Below are positions 1 to 7,929 of a stretch of DNA of 64,000 bases, in pieces. The translations under genes were made by a program, and so were the position numbers. Numbering within the stretch: position 1 is the stretch's first letter; each line of letters begins with the position of its first letter. Source of the DNA: Flavobacterium potami (GTDB taxonomy: Bacteria > Bacteroidota > Bacteroidia > Flavobacteriales > Flavobacteriaceae); NCBI RefSeq assembly GCF_020026915.1, contig NZ_JAINUY010000002.1:310001-374000 (forward strand), read 5' to 3'. The notes below the pieces were generated by a model. That model worked only from the letters and a program-made list of their open reading frames with translations. It did no database searches and was not told the origin of the DNA.

Positions 1-142
1 ATAAATAAAAACAGATCTTTTTCATAATATATTTTGTTTAAAGGTTTATAATGAGATAAATATATTTAAAATAAAGAATAATCTTGCTTTTTAAATGTTA
101 AAAATGTAGGTTTTTATTTACTATATTTAAGATTGTTTAAAT

Positions 143-168
143 AAAAAAAGGAAATCTTTACGATTTCC
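143..168 (-). terminator. Terminator of the TerC-family gene
   Basis: A 7-bp stem (GGAAATC / GATTTCC) with a 5-nt loop lies about 30 bases past the stop codon. On the minus strand it is followed by seven T residues, the layout of an intrinsic terminator. Bases 1-142 are AT-rich and I see no gene there. Confidence 0.75.
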
Positions 169-195
169 TCTTCTTTTATCTGTATTTTTTAGTGA

Positions 196-1164
196 TTATT
201 CTTTGTCAGAATCCGTCAACACTTTTTCTTCTCCAAACTTCAAAGAAACCAAAACTCCAACTAAAAGAGATAAAGCGATAAATCCTAAAGAAGCCCATTC
301 TGGAACTTCGATATAATCGTGAAGTAGCATTTTTAATCCTACGAAAGCTAAAATCGCTACCAAGCTGTATTCCAAATAACTGAATTTTGCCAGCATATTT
401 GCTAGGAAAAAATACATAGAACGTAATCCTAAAATAGCGAATATATTAGAACTGAATACTAAAAAAGGATCTTTTGTAATGGCTAAGATGGCAGGAACGC
501 TATCTACTGCAAACAATACATCCATAACTTCGATTACAATTAAAGCTACAAATAATGGTGTTGCGGCTTTCTTTGCAGTATTGGTTGAGATAAAGAATTT
601 TTCGCCATCCATTTCTGAAGTAATCGGGATTACTTTTCCTAATGTTTTGTATACAAAAGAGTCTTTCGGGTGAAAATCTTCATCTTCTCCAGAAAAAAGC
701 ATTTTTGCCGCTGTAAAAAGCAAGAACAATCCGAATACGTAAGTAGTCCAGGTAAATTTGCTAATTAACATTACTCCAAAGAAAATCATTAAACCACGGA
801 AAACAATGGCTCCAAGGATTCCCCAGAATAAAACGCGGTGTTGATATTTTTGAGGAATTTTAAATGAAGCAAAAATGATGGCAATAACAAATATGTTATC
901 TACACTTAACGAAAGTTCAATTAAATAACCTGTTATAAACTTCATCGCAGCAACTGCAGGTTTTAGTTTGTCAGGATTATCAATATAATCTGTTGTATAA
1001 AGCCAATAGATTACTCCCGAAAATAAAAAAGATAAAGTAACCCAAATCAGGGTCCATTTACTGGCTTCTTTAGTGCTGATAATATGCGGTGTTTTGTTGA
1101 AGACTCCTAAGTCTAAAGCAAGAATAAAAATTACAGCAAGTAAGAAAAGGGACCAGACTATCAT
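196..1164 (-). CDS. TerC/Alx family integral membrane protein
   Basis: A 322-residue polytopic membrane protein with about eight hydrophobic segments, the length of E. coli Alx. The TerC family signatures are present: an acidic first half-motif around residues 83-90 (E83, then SVDN) and a second at 212-224 (E212, D215, then AVDSVPA). These acidic residues lie in membrane segments and are believed to bind metal. Characterised TerC/Alx proteins are linked to manganese export and tellurite or alkaline-pH resistance; the substrate here cannot be told from sequence. It stands alone with its own terminator and a TAnnTTTG element upstream. I see no ter-operon partners nearby, so a housekeeping metal-homeostasis role is more likely than tellurite resistance. 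Confidence 0.9.
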   Translation of the reverse strand: MIVWSLFLLAVIFILALDLGVFNKTPHIISTKEASKWTLIWVTLSFLFSGVIYWLYTTDYIDNPDKLKPAVAAMKFITGYLIELSLSVDNIFVIAIIFASFKIPQKYQHRVLFWGILGAIVFRGLMIFFGVMLISKFTWTTYVFGLFLLFTAAKMLFSGEDEDFHPKDSFVYKTLGKVIPITSEMDGEKFFISTNTAKKAATPLFVALIVIEVMDVLFAVDSVPAILAITKDPFLVFSSNIFAILGLRSMYFFLANMLAKFSYLEYSLVAILAFVGLKMLLHDYIEVPEWASLGFIALSLLVGVLVSLKFGEEKVLTDSDKE

Positions 1165-1187
1165 AATGATTTTGTTTAAATGATTTA

Positions 1188-1195
1188 CAAAGATA
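1188..1195 (-). promoter_or_regulatory. -7 promoter element upstream of the TerC-family gene
   Basis: TATCTTTG on the minus strand matches the Bacteroidota consensus TAnnTTTG exactly, 23 bases before the start codon at 1164. I could not find a clear TTG at the usual distance upstream. Confidence 0.5.
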
Positions 1196-1299
1196 AGTTT
1201 TGAAGTTTAACTTAAAAATTAAATTTAGTACTAAAATTAAGTAATATTTGTTATTTGTAAAATGTTAAGTGTTATAAAGTTATAGGCTTTCATGAACAA

Positions 1300-1332
1300 A
1301 AAAAAGTGCCAACAAATAAATGTGGCACTTTT
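1300..1332 (-). terminator. Terminator of the GSII gene
   Basis: The 8-bp stem AAGTGCCA / TGGCACTT has an 11-base loop and runs into eight T residues on the minus strand, 22 bases after the stop codon. Confidence 0.85.
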
Positions 1333-1354
1333 AGAATATAATGTAAGCTTTGAA

Positions 1355-2371
1355 TTATAGCGCTGATTTAACAGTTTTGATAATTCTAGCAGCAATTTTG
1401 TATGGGTCTCCGTTTGAAGCTGGTCTTCTGTCTTCCAACCATCCTTTCCATCCTTTTTGAACTGTCATCAAAGGAATTCTGATAGAACATCCTCTGTCAG
1501 AAACTCCATAAGAGAAATCGTGGATAGAAGCAGTTTCGTGCTTACCAGTTAAACGTTGGTCGTTGTAAGCTCCGTAAACAGCAATGTGCTCAGCAGTTAC
1601 AGGACGGAAAGCCTCGCAAATTCTTTCGTAAGTTGCTTGGTCTCCACACGTTCTTAATACTTCGTTAGAGAAGTTAGCGTGCATTCCAGAACCATTCCAG
1701 TCTGTATCTCCTAGAGGTTTTGGGTGATATTCGATATAGTAACCATATTTCTCAGTCAAACGATCTAATAGGTAACGAGCAACCCAGATTTCGTCTCCAG
1801 CTTTTTTAGCACCTTTAGCGAATAATTGGAATTCCCATTGTCCACAAGCAACCTCTTGATTGATTCCTTCGAAGTTGATACCAGCAGCGATACATAAATC
1901 AGCATGCTCTTCAACTAATTTTCTTCCGTGTGTGTTTTTTCCACCTACTGAACAGTAGTACATCCCTTGTGGAGCAGGGTATCCTCCAACTGGGAAACCA
2001 AGTGGAAGTTGAGTTTTAGTATCCATGATGAAATACTCTTGTTCGAAACCAAACCAAAAATCGTCATTATCATCATCAATTGTAGCTCTACCGTTAGAAG
2101 GGTGTGGAGTTCCGTCAGCATACATAACTTCTGACATTACCAACCATCCGTTGATACGAGTTGGATCTGGATAAATTGCAACAGGTACTAAAAGACAGTC
2201 AGAAGAACCACCTTCAGCTTGTTTAGTTGACGAACCATCAAATGACCAGTTTCCAAGTTCTTCTAATGTTCCTTTGAAGTTTTCGTGCTCTTCAACTTTA
2301 GTTTTACTTCTAAGATTTTGAGTTGGTTCATATCCATCTAACCAAATGTACTCTAACTTAATTTTAGCCAT
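1355..2371 (-). CDS. glnA: Type II (eukaryote-like) glutamine synthetase
   Basis: Makes glutamine from glutamate, ammonia and ATP. The 338-residue length, shorter than the ~470 residues of bacterial GSI, and the motif WSFDGSSTKQA at 42-52 place it in the eukaryote-like GSII class. Catalytic landmarks are intact: metal/glutamate residues in FGFEQEYF (108-114), NGSGMH (226-231), RGCSIRIP (293-300) and the EDRRPASN segment (313-320). I chose the ATG at 2371; the frame stays open 14 codons further to 2413, but those codons are Lys-rich, unlike the family, and overlap the promoter region. The adenylylation Tyr motif of GSI is absent, so control is probably transcriptional or by feedback. It is divergent from a class III synthetase at 2801. 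Confidence 0.93.
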   Translation of the reverse strand: MAKIKLEYIWLDGYEPTQNLRSKTKVEEHENFKGTLEELGNWSFDGSSTKQAEGGSSDCLLVPVAIYPDPTRINGWLVMSEVMYADGTPHPSNGRATIDDDNDDFWFGFEQEYFIMDTKTQLPLGFPVGGYPAPQGMYYCSVGGKNTHGRKLVEEHADLCIAAGINFEGINQEVACGQWEFQLFAKGAKKAGDEIWVARYLLDRLTEKYGYYIEYHPKPLGDTDWNGSGMHANFSNEVLRTCGDQATYERICEAFRPVTAEHIAVYGAYNDQRLTGKHETASIHDFSYGVSDRGCSIRIPLMTVQKGWKGWLEDRRPASNGDPYKIAARIIKTVKSAL

Positions 2372-2410
2372 AATAATATAAATTAATTTTTTTGTTTTTT
2401 TTCGTTGGGT

Positions 2411-2447
2411 CAAATATAGATTTATTTTTTTAGTCCTAAAAATTAGG
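2411..2447 (-). promoter_or_regulatory. GSII promoter -7 element with palindrome at the -33 region
   Basis: TATATTTG on the minus strand (2418 to 2411) fits TAnnTTTG and lies 40 bases before the GSII ATG. A 13-base palindrome, CCTAAAAATTAGG (2435-2447), sits where the -33 contact would fall. It is a candidate operator, not a proven one. Confidence 0.45.
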
Positions 2448-2743
2448 GGGCTATTTTGTTGAGTGAACTATAATTTTTTGGATAAGCGCAATTTTGGGAG
2501 GGGTATATTTTAAAAAAAGCAATTTTATTAACCTTAAAAAAATAAATTCGTAATAATTACGGCAGTTTTTTGAGTTCTTGAGTTAAGAAATTATGAAAAA
2601 ATGTTTATTTAATCAATATAACCGTACAGTTTTGTTATATTTCTGCGGATTGAATTCATTATTCTTTGAAAAAAGCATTTTATGTTGAGAAATTGTAGTT
2701 CAAAAATCTAAAAATTATATTCCAAACAGGCTTAATTATTGTT

Positions 2744-2751
2744 TATCTTTG
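2744..2751 (+). promoter_or_regulatory. -7 promoter element of the GSIII gene
   Basis: TATCTTTG is an exact TAnnTTTG match 49 bases before the GSIII ATG. No convincing -33 TTG is seen at 18-22 bases upstream, which may mean activator dependence. Confidence 0.5.
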
Positions 2752-2800
2752 TTCCTCATTTTTTTAATGAAAATTAGTACGAATTTAAAATATATAACCA

Positions 2801-4990
2801 ATGTCAACATTACGTTTCCAAGCTTTACGAGAAGCTTCAAACAGAAAGCCTGTGCATTTTGAAGAAATAGACAGAAAATCAAATCTCTTCGGGGCAAATG
2901 TATTTAATGAAAAAGCAATGAAGCAGTATTTAACTTCAGATGCTTTAAAAGGAGTAAGAGATGCAATCCAGCACGGAACTAAAATTGACAGGAAACTGGC
3001 AGATTATATTGCGATGGGAATGAAAGAATGGGCGTTGGCCAAAGGTGTTACGCATTATACACACTGGTTTCAGCCTCTTACAGGAACAACTGCAGAAAAG
3101 CACGATGCTTTTTTTGATATGTCTTATGATGGAAGCGATACCGTAGAGAAATTCGGCGGTGCACAATTGGTACAACAAGAACCAGATGCATCAAGTTTCC
3201 CGAACGGTGGAATCAGAAATACATTTGAAGCGAGAGGTTACACAGCTTGGGATCCAACTTCTCCAGCCTTTATATATGGTACAACCTTATGTATTCCAAC
3301 TGTATTTATTGCGTACACGGGTGAAGCTTTAGATAATAAAATACCTTTATTAAGAGCATTATCTGCTATTGATGAAGCGGCGACAGAAGTCTGTAGATAT
3401 TTTGACAAAAACGTAAAGAAAGTTACGGCTACTTTGGGTTGGGAGCAAGAGTATTTTTTAATTGATAAAGCGTTAGCGAATTCACGTCCTGACTTAATGA
3501 TGACAGGAAGAACCTTATTAGGACACACTTCTGCAAAAGGACAACAGTTAGACGATCATTATTTTGGATCTATCCCAACCAGAGCTCTTACTTATATGAG
3601 AGATTTGGAGCAGGAATGTATGTTGTTAGGTATTCCGGTAAAAACACGTCATAATGAGGTAGCGCCAAATCAGTTTGAATTAGCGCCAATTTTTGAAGAA
3701 ACTAATTTAGCGGTTGATCATAACTCTTTATTAATGGATGTGATGCAGAGAGTGGCAGAGCGTCATGACTTTAAAGTGTTATTTCACGAAAAGCCATTTA
3801 AAGGTGTAAACGGTTCTGGAAAGCACAACAACTGGTCGTTGGCTACAGATACAGGTGTAAACTTGTTAAGTCCGAGTAAAACGCCAATGAGTAATTTGCA
3901 GTTTTTGACATTCTTTATTAATACGATAAAAGCGGTAAACGATAACGAAACTTTATTAAGAGCATCTATTGCAACGGCAAGTAACGATCATAGGTTAGGT
4001 GCAAATGAGGCGCCACCAGCAATTATGTCTGTTTTCATTGGAGCACAATTAACAAAAGTTTTATCTGAGTTGGAAAGTGTTACAACTGGAAAGCTTTCGC
4101 CAGAAGAAAAAACAGATTTGAAATTGAACGTGGTCGGAAAAATTCCAGACGTATTATTGGATAATACAGACAGAAATAGAACTTCTCCTTTTGCTTTTAC
4201 AGGAAACAAATGGGAATTTAGAGCGGTGGGTTCAAATTCTAACTGTTCAAATGCTATGACAACCTTAAATGCAATTGTGGCCAAACAGCTAATTGACTTT
4301 AAAAATGAAGTAGAGAACTTGATCGATTCTAAAGACATGAAAAAAGATGATGCGATCTTTAATGTTTTAAGAGAATACATCAAACAATCTAAAAAAATCC
4401 TTTTTGAAGGTGATGGTTATAGCGAAGCATGGGAAAAAGAAGCTGCAAAAAGAGGGTTGAGCAACTTTAAAACTACTCCGGAAGCTATTAAAGCAAAAGT
4501 TTCAAAACAAGCTTTAGATTTATTTGCTGAACTTGGAATCTTTAATCATGTTGAAGCAGAAGCACGTTACGAAATTGAATTAGAAGAATATACAAAGAAA
4601 ATCCAGATTGAAGGAAGAGTTTTGGGCGATATTGCAAGAAACCACGTAATTCCGACTGCAATTCGCTATCAGAATACTTTGATTGAAAATGTAAAAGGTT
4701 TAAAAGAAATCTTTGGAAAAGAATTTGAAACCATTGCAAAAGAGCAAATTACTTTGATTAAAGAAATTTCAGGTCATATTGAAGGAATTAATTCTAAAGT
4801 ACTGGCAATGACTAACGAAAGAAAAAAAGCCAATCAATTGACTGATGCCCAAAAAATGGCAGAAGCGTATTGTAATAAAGTAAAACCTTATTTTGATGAA
4901 ATTCGTAATCACTGTGATAAATTAGAATTATTAGTAGATGACGAAAGTTGGACATTAACTAAATACAGAGAATTGCTTTTTACAAAATAA
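2801..4990 (+). CDS. glnN: Class III glutamine synthetase
   Basis: A 729-residue GSIII, the large dodecameric glutamine synthetase typical of Bacteroidota and some cyanobacteria. Supporting motifs are GWEQEYFLID at 213-222 (active-site glutamates), HNEVAPNQFELAP around 284-296, NGSGKHNNW at 337-345 (the GSIII counterpart of the N-G-S-G-M-H loop) and an Arg-containing segment DRNRTSPFAF near 455. The C-terminal 200 residues are helical and Glu/Lys-rich, as usual for GSIII. It is divergent from the GSII gene, and a strong terminator follows. In Bacteroides, GSIII is the nitrogen-regulated enzyme; that is family knowledge. Having both classes side by side suggests division of labour by nitrogen supply, which is inference. 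Confidence 0.95.
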   Translation: MSTLRFQALREASNRKPVHFEEIDRKSNLFGANVFNEKAMKQYLTSDALKGVRDAIQHGTKIDRKLADYIAMGMKEWALAKGVTHYTHWFQPLTGTTAEKHDAFFDMSYDGSDTVEKFGGAQLVQQEPDASSFPNGGIRNTFEARGYTAWDPTSPAFIYGTTLCIPTVFIAYTGEALDNKIPLLRALSAIDEAATEVCRYFDKNVKKVTATLGWEQEYFLIDKALANSRPDLMMTGRTLLGHTSAKGQQLDDHYFGSIPTRALTYMRDLEQECMLLGIPVKTRHNEVAPNQFELAPIFEETNLAVDHNSLLMDVMQRVAERHDFKVLFHEKPFKGVNGSGKHNNWSLATDTGVNLLSPSKTPMSNLQFLTFFINTIKAVNDNETLLRASIATASNDHRLGANEAPPAIMSVFIGAQLTKVLSELESVTTGKLSPEEKTDLKLNVVGKIPDVLLDNTDRNRTSPFAFTGNKWEFRAVGSNSNCSNAMTTLNAIVAKQLIDFKNEVENLIDSKDMKKDDAIFNVLREYIKQSKKILFEGDGYSEAWEKEAAKRGLSNFKTTPEAIKAKVSKQALDLFAELGIFNHVEAEARYEIELEEYTKKIQIEGRVLGDIARNHVIPTAIRYQNTLIENVKGLKEIFGKEFETIAKEQITLIKEISGHIEGINSKVLAMTNERKKANQLTDAQKMAEAYCNKVKPYFDEIRNHCDKLELLVDDESWTLTKYRELLFTK

Positions 4991-5006
4991 AGTAAATAAA
5001 ACTGTT

Positions 5007-5035
5007 AAAGCCTGTTTTTTAAAACAGGCTTTTTT
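5007..5035 (+). terminator. Terminator of the GSIII gene
   Basis: The 11-bp stem beginning AAGCCTG, with a very short loop and a T-run, starts 17 bases after the stop codon at 4990. Confidence 0.88.
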
Positions 5036-5170
5036 ATGCCCTGAAATCAAAGTAATTCAAGAATAAGTAAATTTTTTCTTGTAAAATTAACGGAGGGGAA
5101 ATGCATTTTATCGAAATAATACGCGCTTTGTCGATAATATTGTAATGTTTTGAAAAATAATGACTTGTGT

Positions 5171-5203
5171 TTTGTTAAGGAATGATTAAGTTTTCTAATT
5201 TAG
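5171..5203 (+). promoter_or_regulatory. Promoter-like TTTG-N21-TAATTTAG
   Basis: TTTG at 5171-5174 and TAATTTAG at 5196-5203 (one mismatch to TAnnTTTG) are 21 bases apart. That is within the usual spacing, and the pair lies downstream of the GSIII terminator. Confidence 0.4.
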
Positions 5204-5209
5204 TCTAGA

Positions 5210-5300
5210 AATTAAGAAAGCACACAATAGAGATACCACAATAACCAACATAATTTAATCTGTGAAAAATCGGCGATATTCCAATCTGCCGATTTTTTTT
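5210..5300 (+). ncRNA. Candidate small RNA with its own terminator
   Basis: A complete intrinsic terminator (stem AAAATCGGC / GCCGATTTT, then eight T residues, 5265-5300) lies in the 386-base gap between the GSIII gene and purM. GSIII already has its own terminator at 5007-5035, and purM has its own -7 element after it. Together with a promoter-like pair ending at 5203 this outlines a transcript of roughly 90 bases with no reading frame. It could instead be a leader attenuator of purM, or protection against read-through. I do not recognise an RNA family. Bases 5036-5170 show nothing further. Confidence 0.4.
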
Positions 5301-5342
5301 TAATCAAATATTCGAATAAGTAAAAGAATTAAAAAAAGGGAT

Positions 5343-5350
5343 TATCTTTG
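5343..5350 (+). promoter_or_regulatory. -7 promoter element of purM
   Basis: TATCTTTG is an exact consensus match 26 bases before the ATG at 5377, implying a short leader that starts after the upstream terminator. Confidence 0.55.
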
Positions 5351-5376
5351 CACCACATCAACACAAACTAATTTTC

Positions 5377-6555
5377 ATGAGTTCAGATTCTAGCAAAAGG
5401 TACGCACAAAGAGGTGTTTCGGCATCAAAAGAAGACGTACACAACGCCATAAAAAACATTGACAAAGGTTTATTTCCGCAGGCATTCTGTAAAATTGTTC
5501 CGGATTATTTAACTCAGGACAACGAACACTGCCTTATCATGCATGCCGACGGAGCGGGTACAAAGTCGTCTTTGGCTTATATGTATTGGAAAGAAACCGG
5601 AGATCTTTCTGTTTGGAAAGGAATTGCTCAGGATGCATTAATCATGAATATTGATGATTTATTATGCGTTGGTGCAACCGATAATATTTTACTTTCTTCT
5701 ACAATTGGAAGGAATAAAAACTTAATTCCGGCCGAGGTTATCTCAGCAATCATCAACGGAACAGAAGAATTAATCAACGAATTGAAATCTTTCGGAGTAA
5801 CAATTCATTCAACTGGTGGAGAAACGGCAGACGTTGGAGATGTTGTTCGTACTATTATTGTAGATTCTACAGTAACAGCACGTATGAAACGTTCTGATGT
5901 TGTAGATAACGCAAACATCAAAGCAGGAGATGTAATTGTTGGTTTGGCTTCTTTTGGTCTGGCAACTTACGAAAAAGGATATAACGGCGGAATGGGAAGT
6001 AACGGATTGACTTCTGCTCGCCATGACGTTTTCGGAAAATATTTAGCAAAAAAATACCCAGAAAGTTATGATGCGGCGGTTCCAGAAGAATTAATCTATT
6101 CTGGACAAGTTAATTTAACAGATGAAGTAGAGAATAGTCCAATCAATGCTGGACAATTAGTGCTTTCTCCAACGAGAACTTACGCGCCAATTATCAAGAA
6201 AATTTTAGATAAATACACTCCAGAAGATATTCACGGAATGGTACACTGCAGTGGTGGTGCACAGACTAAAATTTTACATTTCGTGAAAGATTTACATGTT
6301 ATAAAAGACAACTTGTTTCCAGTTCCTCCATTGTTCAAATTAATTCAAGAACAATCGAAAACAGATTGGAAAGAAATGTATCAGGTTTTCAACTGTGGAC
6401 ACAGAATGGAGCTTTATGTTCCAGAAAACATTGCACAAGATATTATTGAAATTTCAAAATCATTCAATGTAGATGCGCAAATCGTTGGTAGAGTAGAAGC
6501 TTCAGAAGAAAAGAAACTGACTATCACAAGCGAATACGGAACATTTACTTACTAA
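5377..6555 (+). CDS. purM: AIR synthase (phosphoribosylformylglycinamidine cyclo-ligase)
   Basis: Step five of purine synthesis: FGAM plus ATP gives AIR, in the cytoplasm. The 392-residue chain carries PurM-fold landmarks: the HADGAGTKSS glycine-rich loop (56-65), the MNIDDLLCVGA strand (90-100) that contributes the Asp pair, and GGETADV (147-153). It is longer than the ~345-residue E. coli PurM but fits the Bacteroidota form. AIR-synthase-related proteins also include HypE and ThiL; the GGETADV and DDLLCVGA motifs favour PurM. It is monocistronic here and not in a pur cluster. guaA, a later purine gene, is 20 kb away. Confidence 0.85.
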   Translation: MSSDSSKRYAQRGVSASKEDVHNAIKNIDKGLFPQAFCKIVPDYLTQDNEHCLIMHADGAGTKSSLAYMYWKETGDLSVWKGIAQDALIMNIDDLLCVGATDNILLSSTIGRNKNLIPAEVISAIINGTEELINELKSFGVTIHSTGGETADVGDVVRTIIVDSTVTARMKRSDVVDNANIKAGDVIVGLASFGLATYEKGYNGGMGSNGLTSARHDVFGKYLAKKYPESYDAAVPEELIYSGQVNLTDEVENSPINAGQLVLSPTRTYAPIIKKILDKYTPEDIHGMVHCSGGAQTKILHFVKDLHVIKDNLFPVPPLFKLIQEQSKTDWKEMYQVFNCGHRMELYVPENIAQDIIEISKSFNVDAQIVGRVEASEEKKLTITSEYGTFTY

Positions 6556-6563
6556 AAATATTT

Positions 6564-6701
6564 AAACCATATAAGTTATATAAGTTCATTTTAATTTGAT
6601 AGATTAGATTTGTCAGACTGAGCGAAGTCGAAGCCTTATTTTTTACTGTCTTCCATTTTTTCAGAAAGAATTTATATTTACTTATATAACTTATATGGTT
6701 T
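6564..6701. repeat. Perfect 22-bp inverted repeat flanking a 94-base spacer
   Basis: The arm at 6564-6585 (starting AAACCATATAAG) and the arm at 6680-6701 are exact reverse complements. The spacer holds one copy of the AGCGAAGTCGAAG-type repeat (6611-6633). The element fills the gap between purM and the next gene. Confidence 0.85.
6611..6633 (+). repeat. Single copy of the AGCGAAGTCGAAG dispersed repeat
   Basis: A 23-base unit starting TGTCAGACTG and ending AGCGAAGTCGAAG. Related copies lie at 10269-10291, 10310-10332 (inverted) and 49582-49604 (inverted), all intergenic. Confidence 0.8.
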
Positions 6702-6717
6702 CAAAACTACACCGATT

Positions 6718-7074
6718 ATGTACGAATTACTTTTTTGGAAATATTTAGACGAAATCTACCTTAATAATCAAGAAGTTTATGAAGCATTACTTGAAAAAGA
6801 AGAAGTAGAAGGTCTTGCCGTTCTCCAAGTTGAAGTAATCATAAATAGAATTAATTCTGTTTTTTCAGACTGGGAAAGAGTCGATGAAAACAGCTGGAAA
6901 AATCCAAAAGGAAAAGGAGCTTTTCAAGTTGTTACCACACCTCAAAGCATAAAAATTGATTGCTACGGAACCGAAGGAAAAACCATGAACAAATTGGTTG
7001 ACATCATGGAAGAATTCAAATGCCCGCTTTACGATCCGCAAGTTCCGGAACGTTATGATGAGATGAGTGAGTAG
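6718..7074 (+). CDS. Small acidic protein of unknown function
   Basis: 118 residues, cytoplasmic, with no signal peptide or membrane segment. It is Glu-rich in the first half and contains WERVDENSWKNPKGKGAFQV (about 53-72), a tryptophan-bearing loop that looks like a conserved core. I do not recognise the family. The start ATG directly follows the right arm of the 22-bp inverted repeat. Codon use matches its neighbours and the frame is clean over its whole length, so I take it as real. No neighbour gives a functional hint. Confidence 0.7.
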   Translation: MYELLFWKYLDEIYLNNQEVYEALLEKEEVEGLAVLQVEVIINRINSVFSDWERVDENSWKNPKGKGAFQVVTTPQSIKIDCYGTEGKTMNKLVDIMEEFKCPLYDPQVPERYDEMSE

Positions 7075-7081
7075 GTTTTTT

Positions 7082-7148
7082 GTTTCAGGTTTCAGGTTTC
7101 AGGTTTCAGGTTTTTTTGTTTCAAGTTTCAGGTTTCGAGTTCCTGAAA
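7082..7148 (+). repeat. TTTCAGG heptamer array
   Basis: Four perfect copies of GTTTCAG (7082-7109) are followed by degenerate copies (TTTCAAG, TTTCAGG, TTTCGAG) and an inverted copy CCTGAAA at 7142-7148. It lies between convergent genes. A shorter relative occurs at 49556-49579. Confidence 0.85.
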
Positions 7149-7192
7149 AGTTTGGCAACTAACAATTCACCATTAACAATTTACAATTAAAT

Positions 7193-7816
7193 CTACCCGT
7201 CTTTCAAAAGTAAATTCTGTTCTTTTCTCAATTTCTCTGTCAATTGATCGACATAACTTTTTATTTTCTGTGGAAGTGTATTCCAATTTTGATCCTTTTT
7301 AAAACTTCTGCAATGGTCTAGATCACATTCAACGGCACGAATTGCATATTTTTTGTTTTTGTAGAGCGTTATGATTTTTACACGTCTTATTTCACCATAT
7401 TCCGTTTTTGAACCATAAACAATTACAGGGTCGACATAACCATCCCCATCCAAATCCTTTGTGCTGCAATATTTTGTCCAAAACCAAATCGTAGTTTCTT
7501 TCGGAATATAATCTTCAAGTAAATCATTAATTCTCCATTTTTCTAAAAAACCTCCGTGATCATTCATCACACAAATTGCCTGAATTTTGGTGTTTAAGGT
7601 GTCTTTTTTAGAAATAGTTTTTTGATTTTCGGTGAAAACCAAATCATAAACACCGCTTTTGTCGCTAAATTCAATTGCTTTATAAATTGGAAAATCTGAA
7701 ATTTCGTTAAGCTCTCTTTGATTGATTTCCTCTTTAGTTAATGCAAAACTTTCTGTTTTTTGAGAATAACCACACAATGAATGAATTAAAAAAAGCAGTG
7801 AAAAAATCTTTTTCAT
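7193..7816 (-). CDS. Exported protein of unknown function with a DxDGDG motif
   Basis: 207 residues with an N-terminal signal peptide (hydrophobic core about 4-16, probable cleavage near YSQ). I do not recognise the family with confidence. Around residues 120-135 it has DLDGDGYVDPVIVYG, an EF-hand-like calcium loop of the kind seen in FG-GAP/VCBS-type and dockerin-like exported proteins. The rest alternates beta-strand-like stretches with charged loops. The cysteines near 159-168 (CDLDHC) could form a disulfide in the periplasm. It stands alone, divergent from the GH92 gene, with a gap of 113 bases. Confidence 0.7.
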   Translation of the reverse strand: MKKIFSLLFLIHSLCGYSQKTESFALTKEEINQRELNEISDFPIYKAIEFSDKSGVYDLVFTENQKTISKKDTLNTKIQAICVMNDHGGFLEKWRINDLLEDYIPKETTIWFWTKYCSTKDLDGDGYVDPVIVYGSKTEYGEIRRVKIITLYKNKKYAIRAVECDLDHCRSFKKDQNWNTLPQKIKSYVDQLTEKLRKEQNLLLKDG

Positions 7817-7929
7817 AAGGCATTTATTTTTTTAGAATTTCAAAGATATTCAAATGGATGTAGTTTAAAAATTTAAATTTTGTTGTAATTTTCTAAACTA
7901 AAAAATAATTAAAAAACATTTTCACAATT

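Larger units (their letters stand above)
2372..2800. other. Divergent intergenic control region between GSII and GSIII genes
   Basis: 429 bases without a gene. It holds a minus-strand TAnnTTTG at 2411-2418, a plus-strand TAnnTTTG at 2744-2751 and a small palindrome at 2435-2447. The middle (about 2450-2740) is AT-rich, has no long reading frame and shows no riboswitch I recognise. Its length leaves room for nitrogen-responsive operators between the two promoters. Confidence 0.5.

Noticed and set aside
2372..2413. N-terminal extension of the GSII gene
   Set aside because: The 14 extra codons are Lys/Ile-rich, absent from the family, and overlap the TATATTTG promoter element.
7082..7109. Tandem heptamers as a CRISPR array
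   Set aside because: Units of 7 bases have no spacers and no cas genes are in the window. The same holds for the hexamers at 20648-20707.
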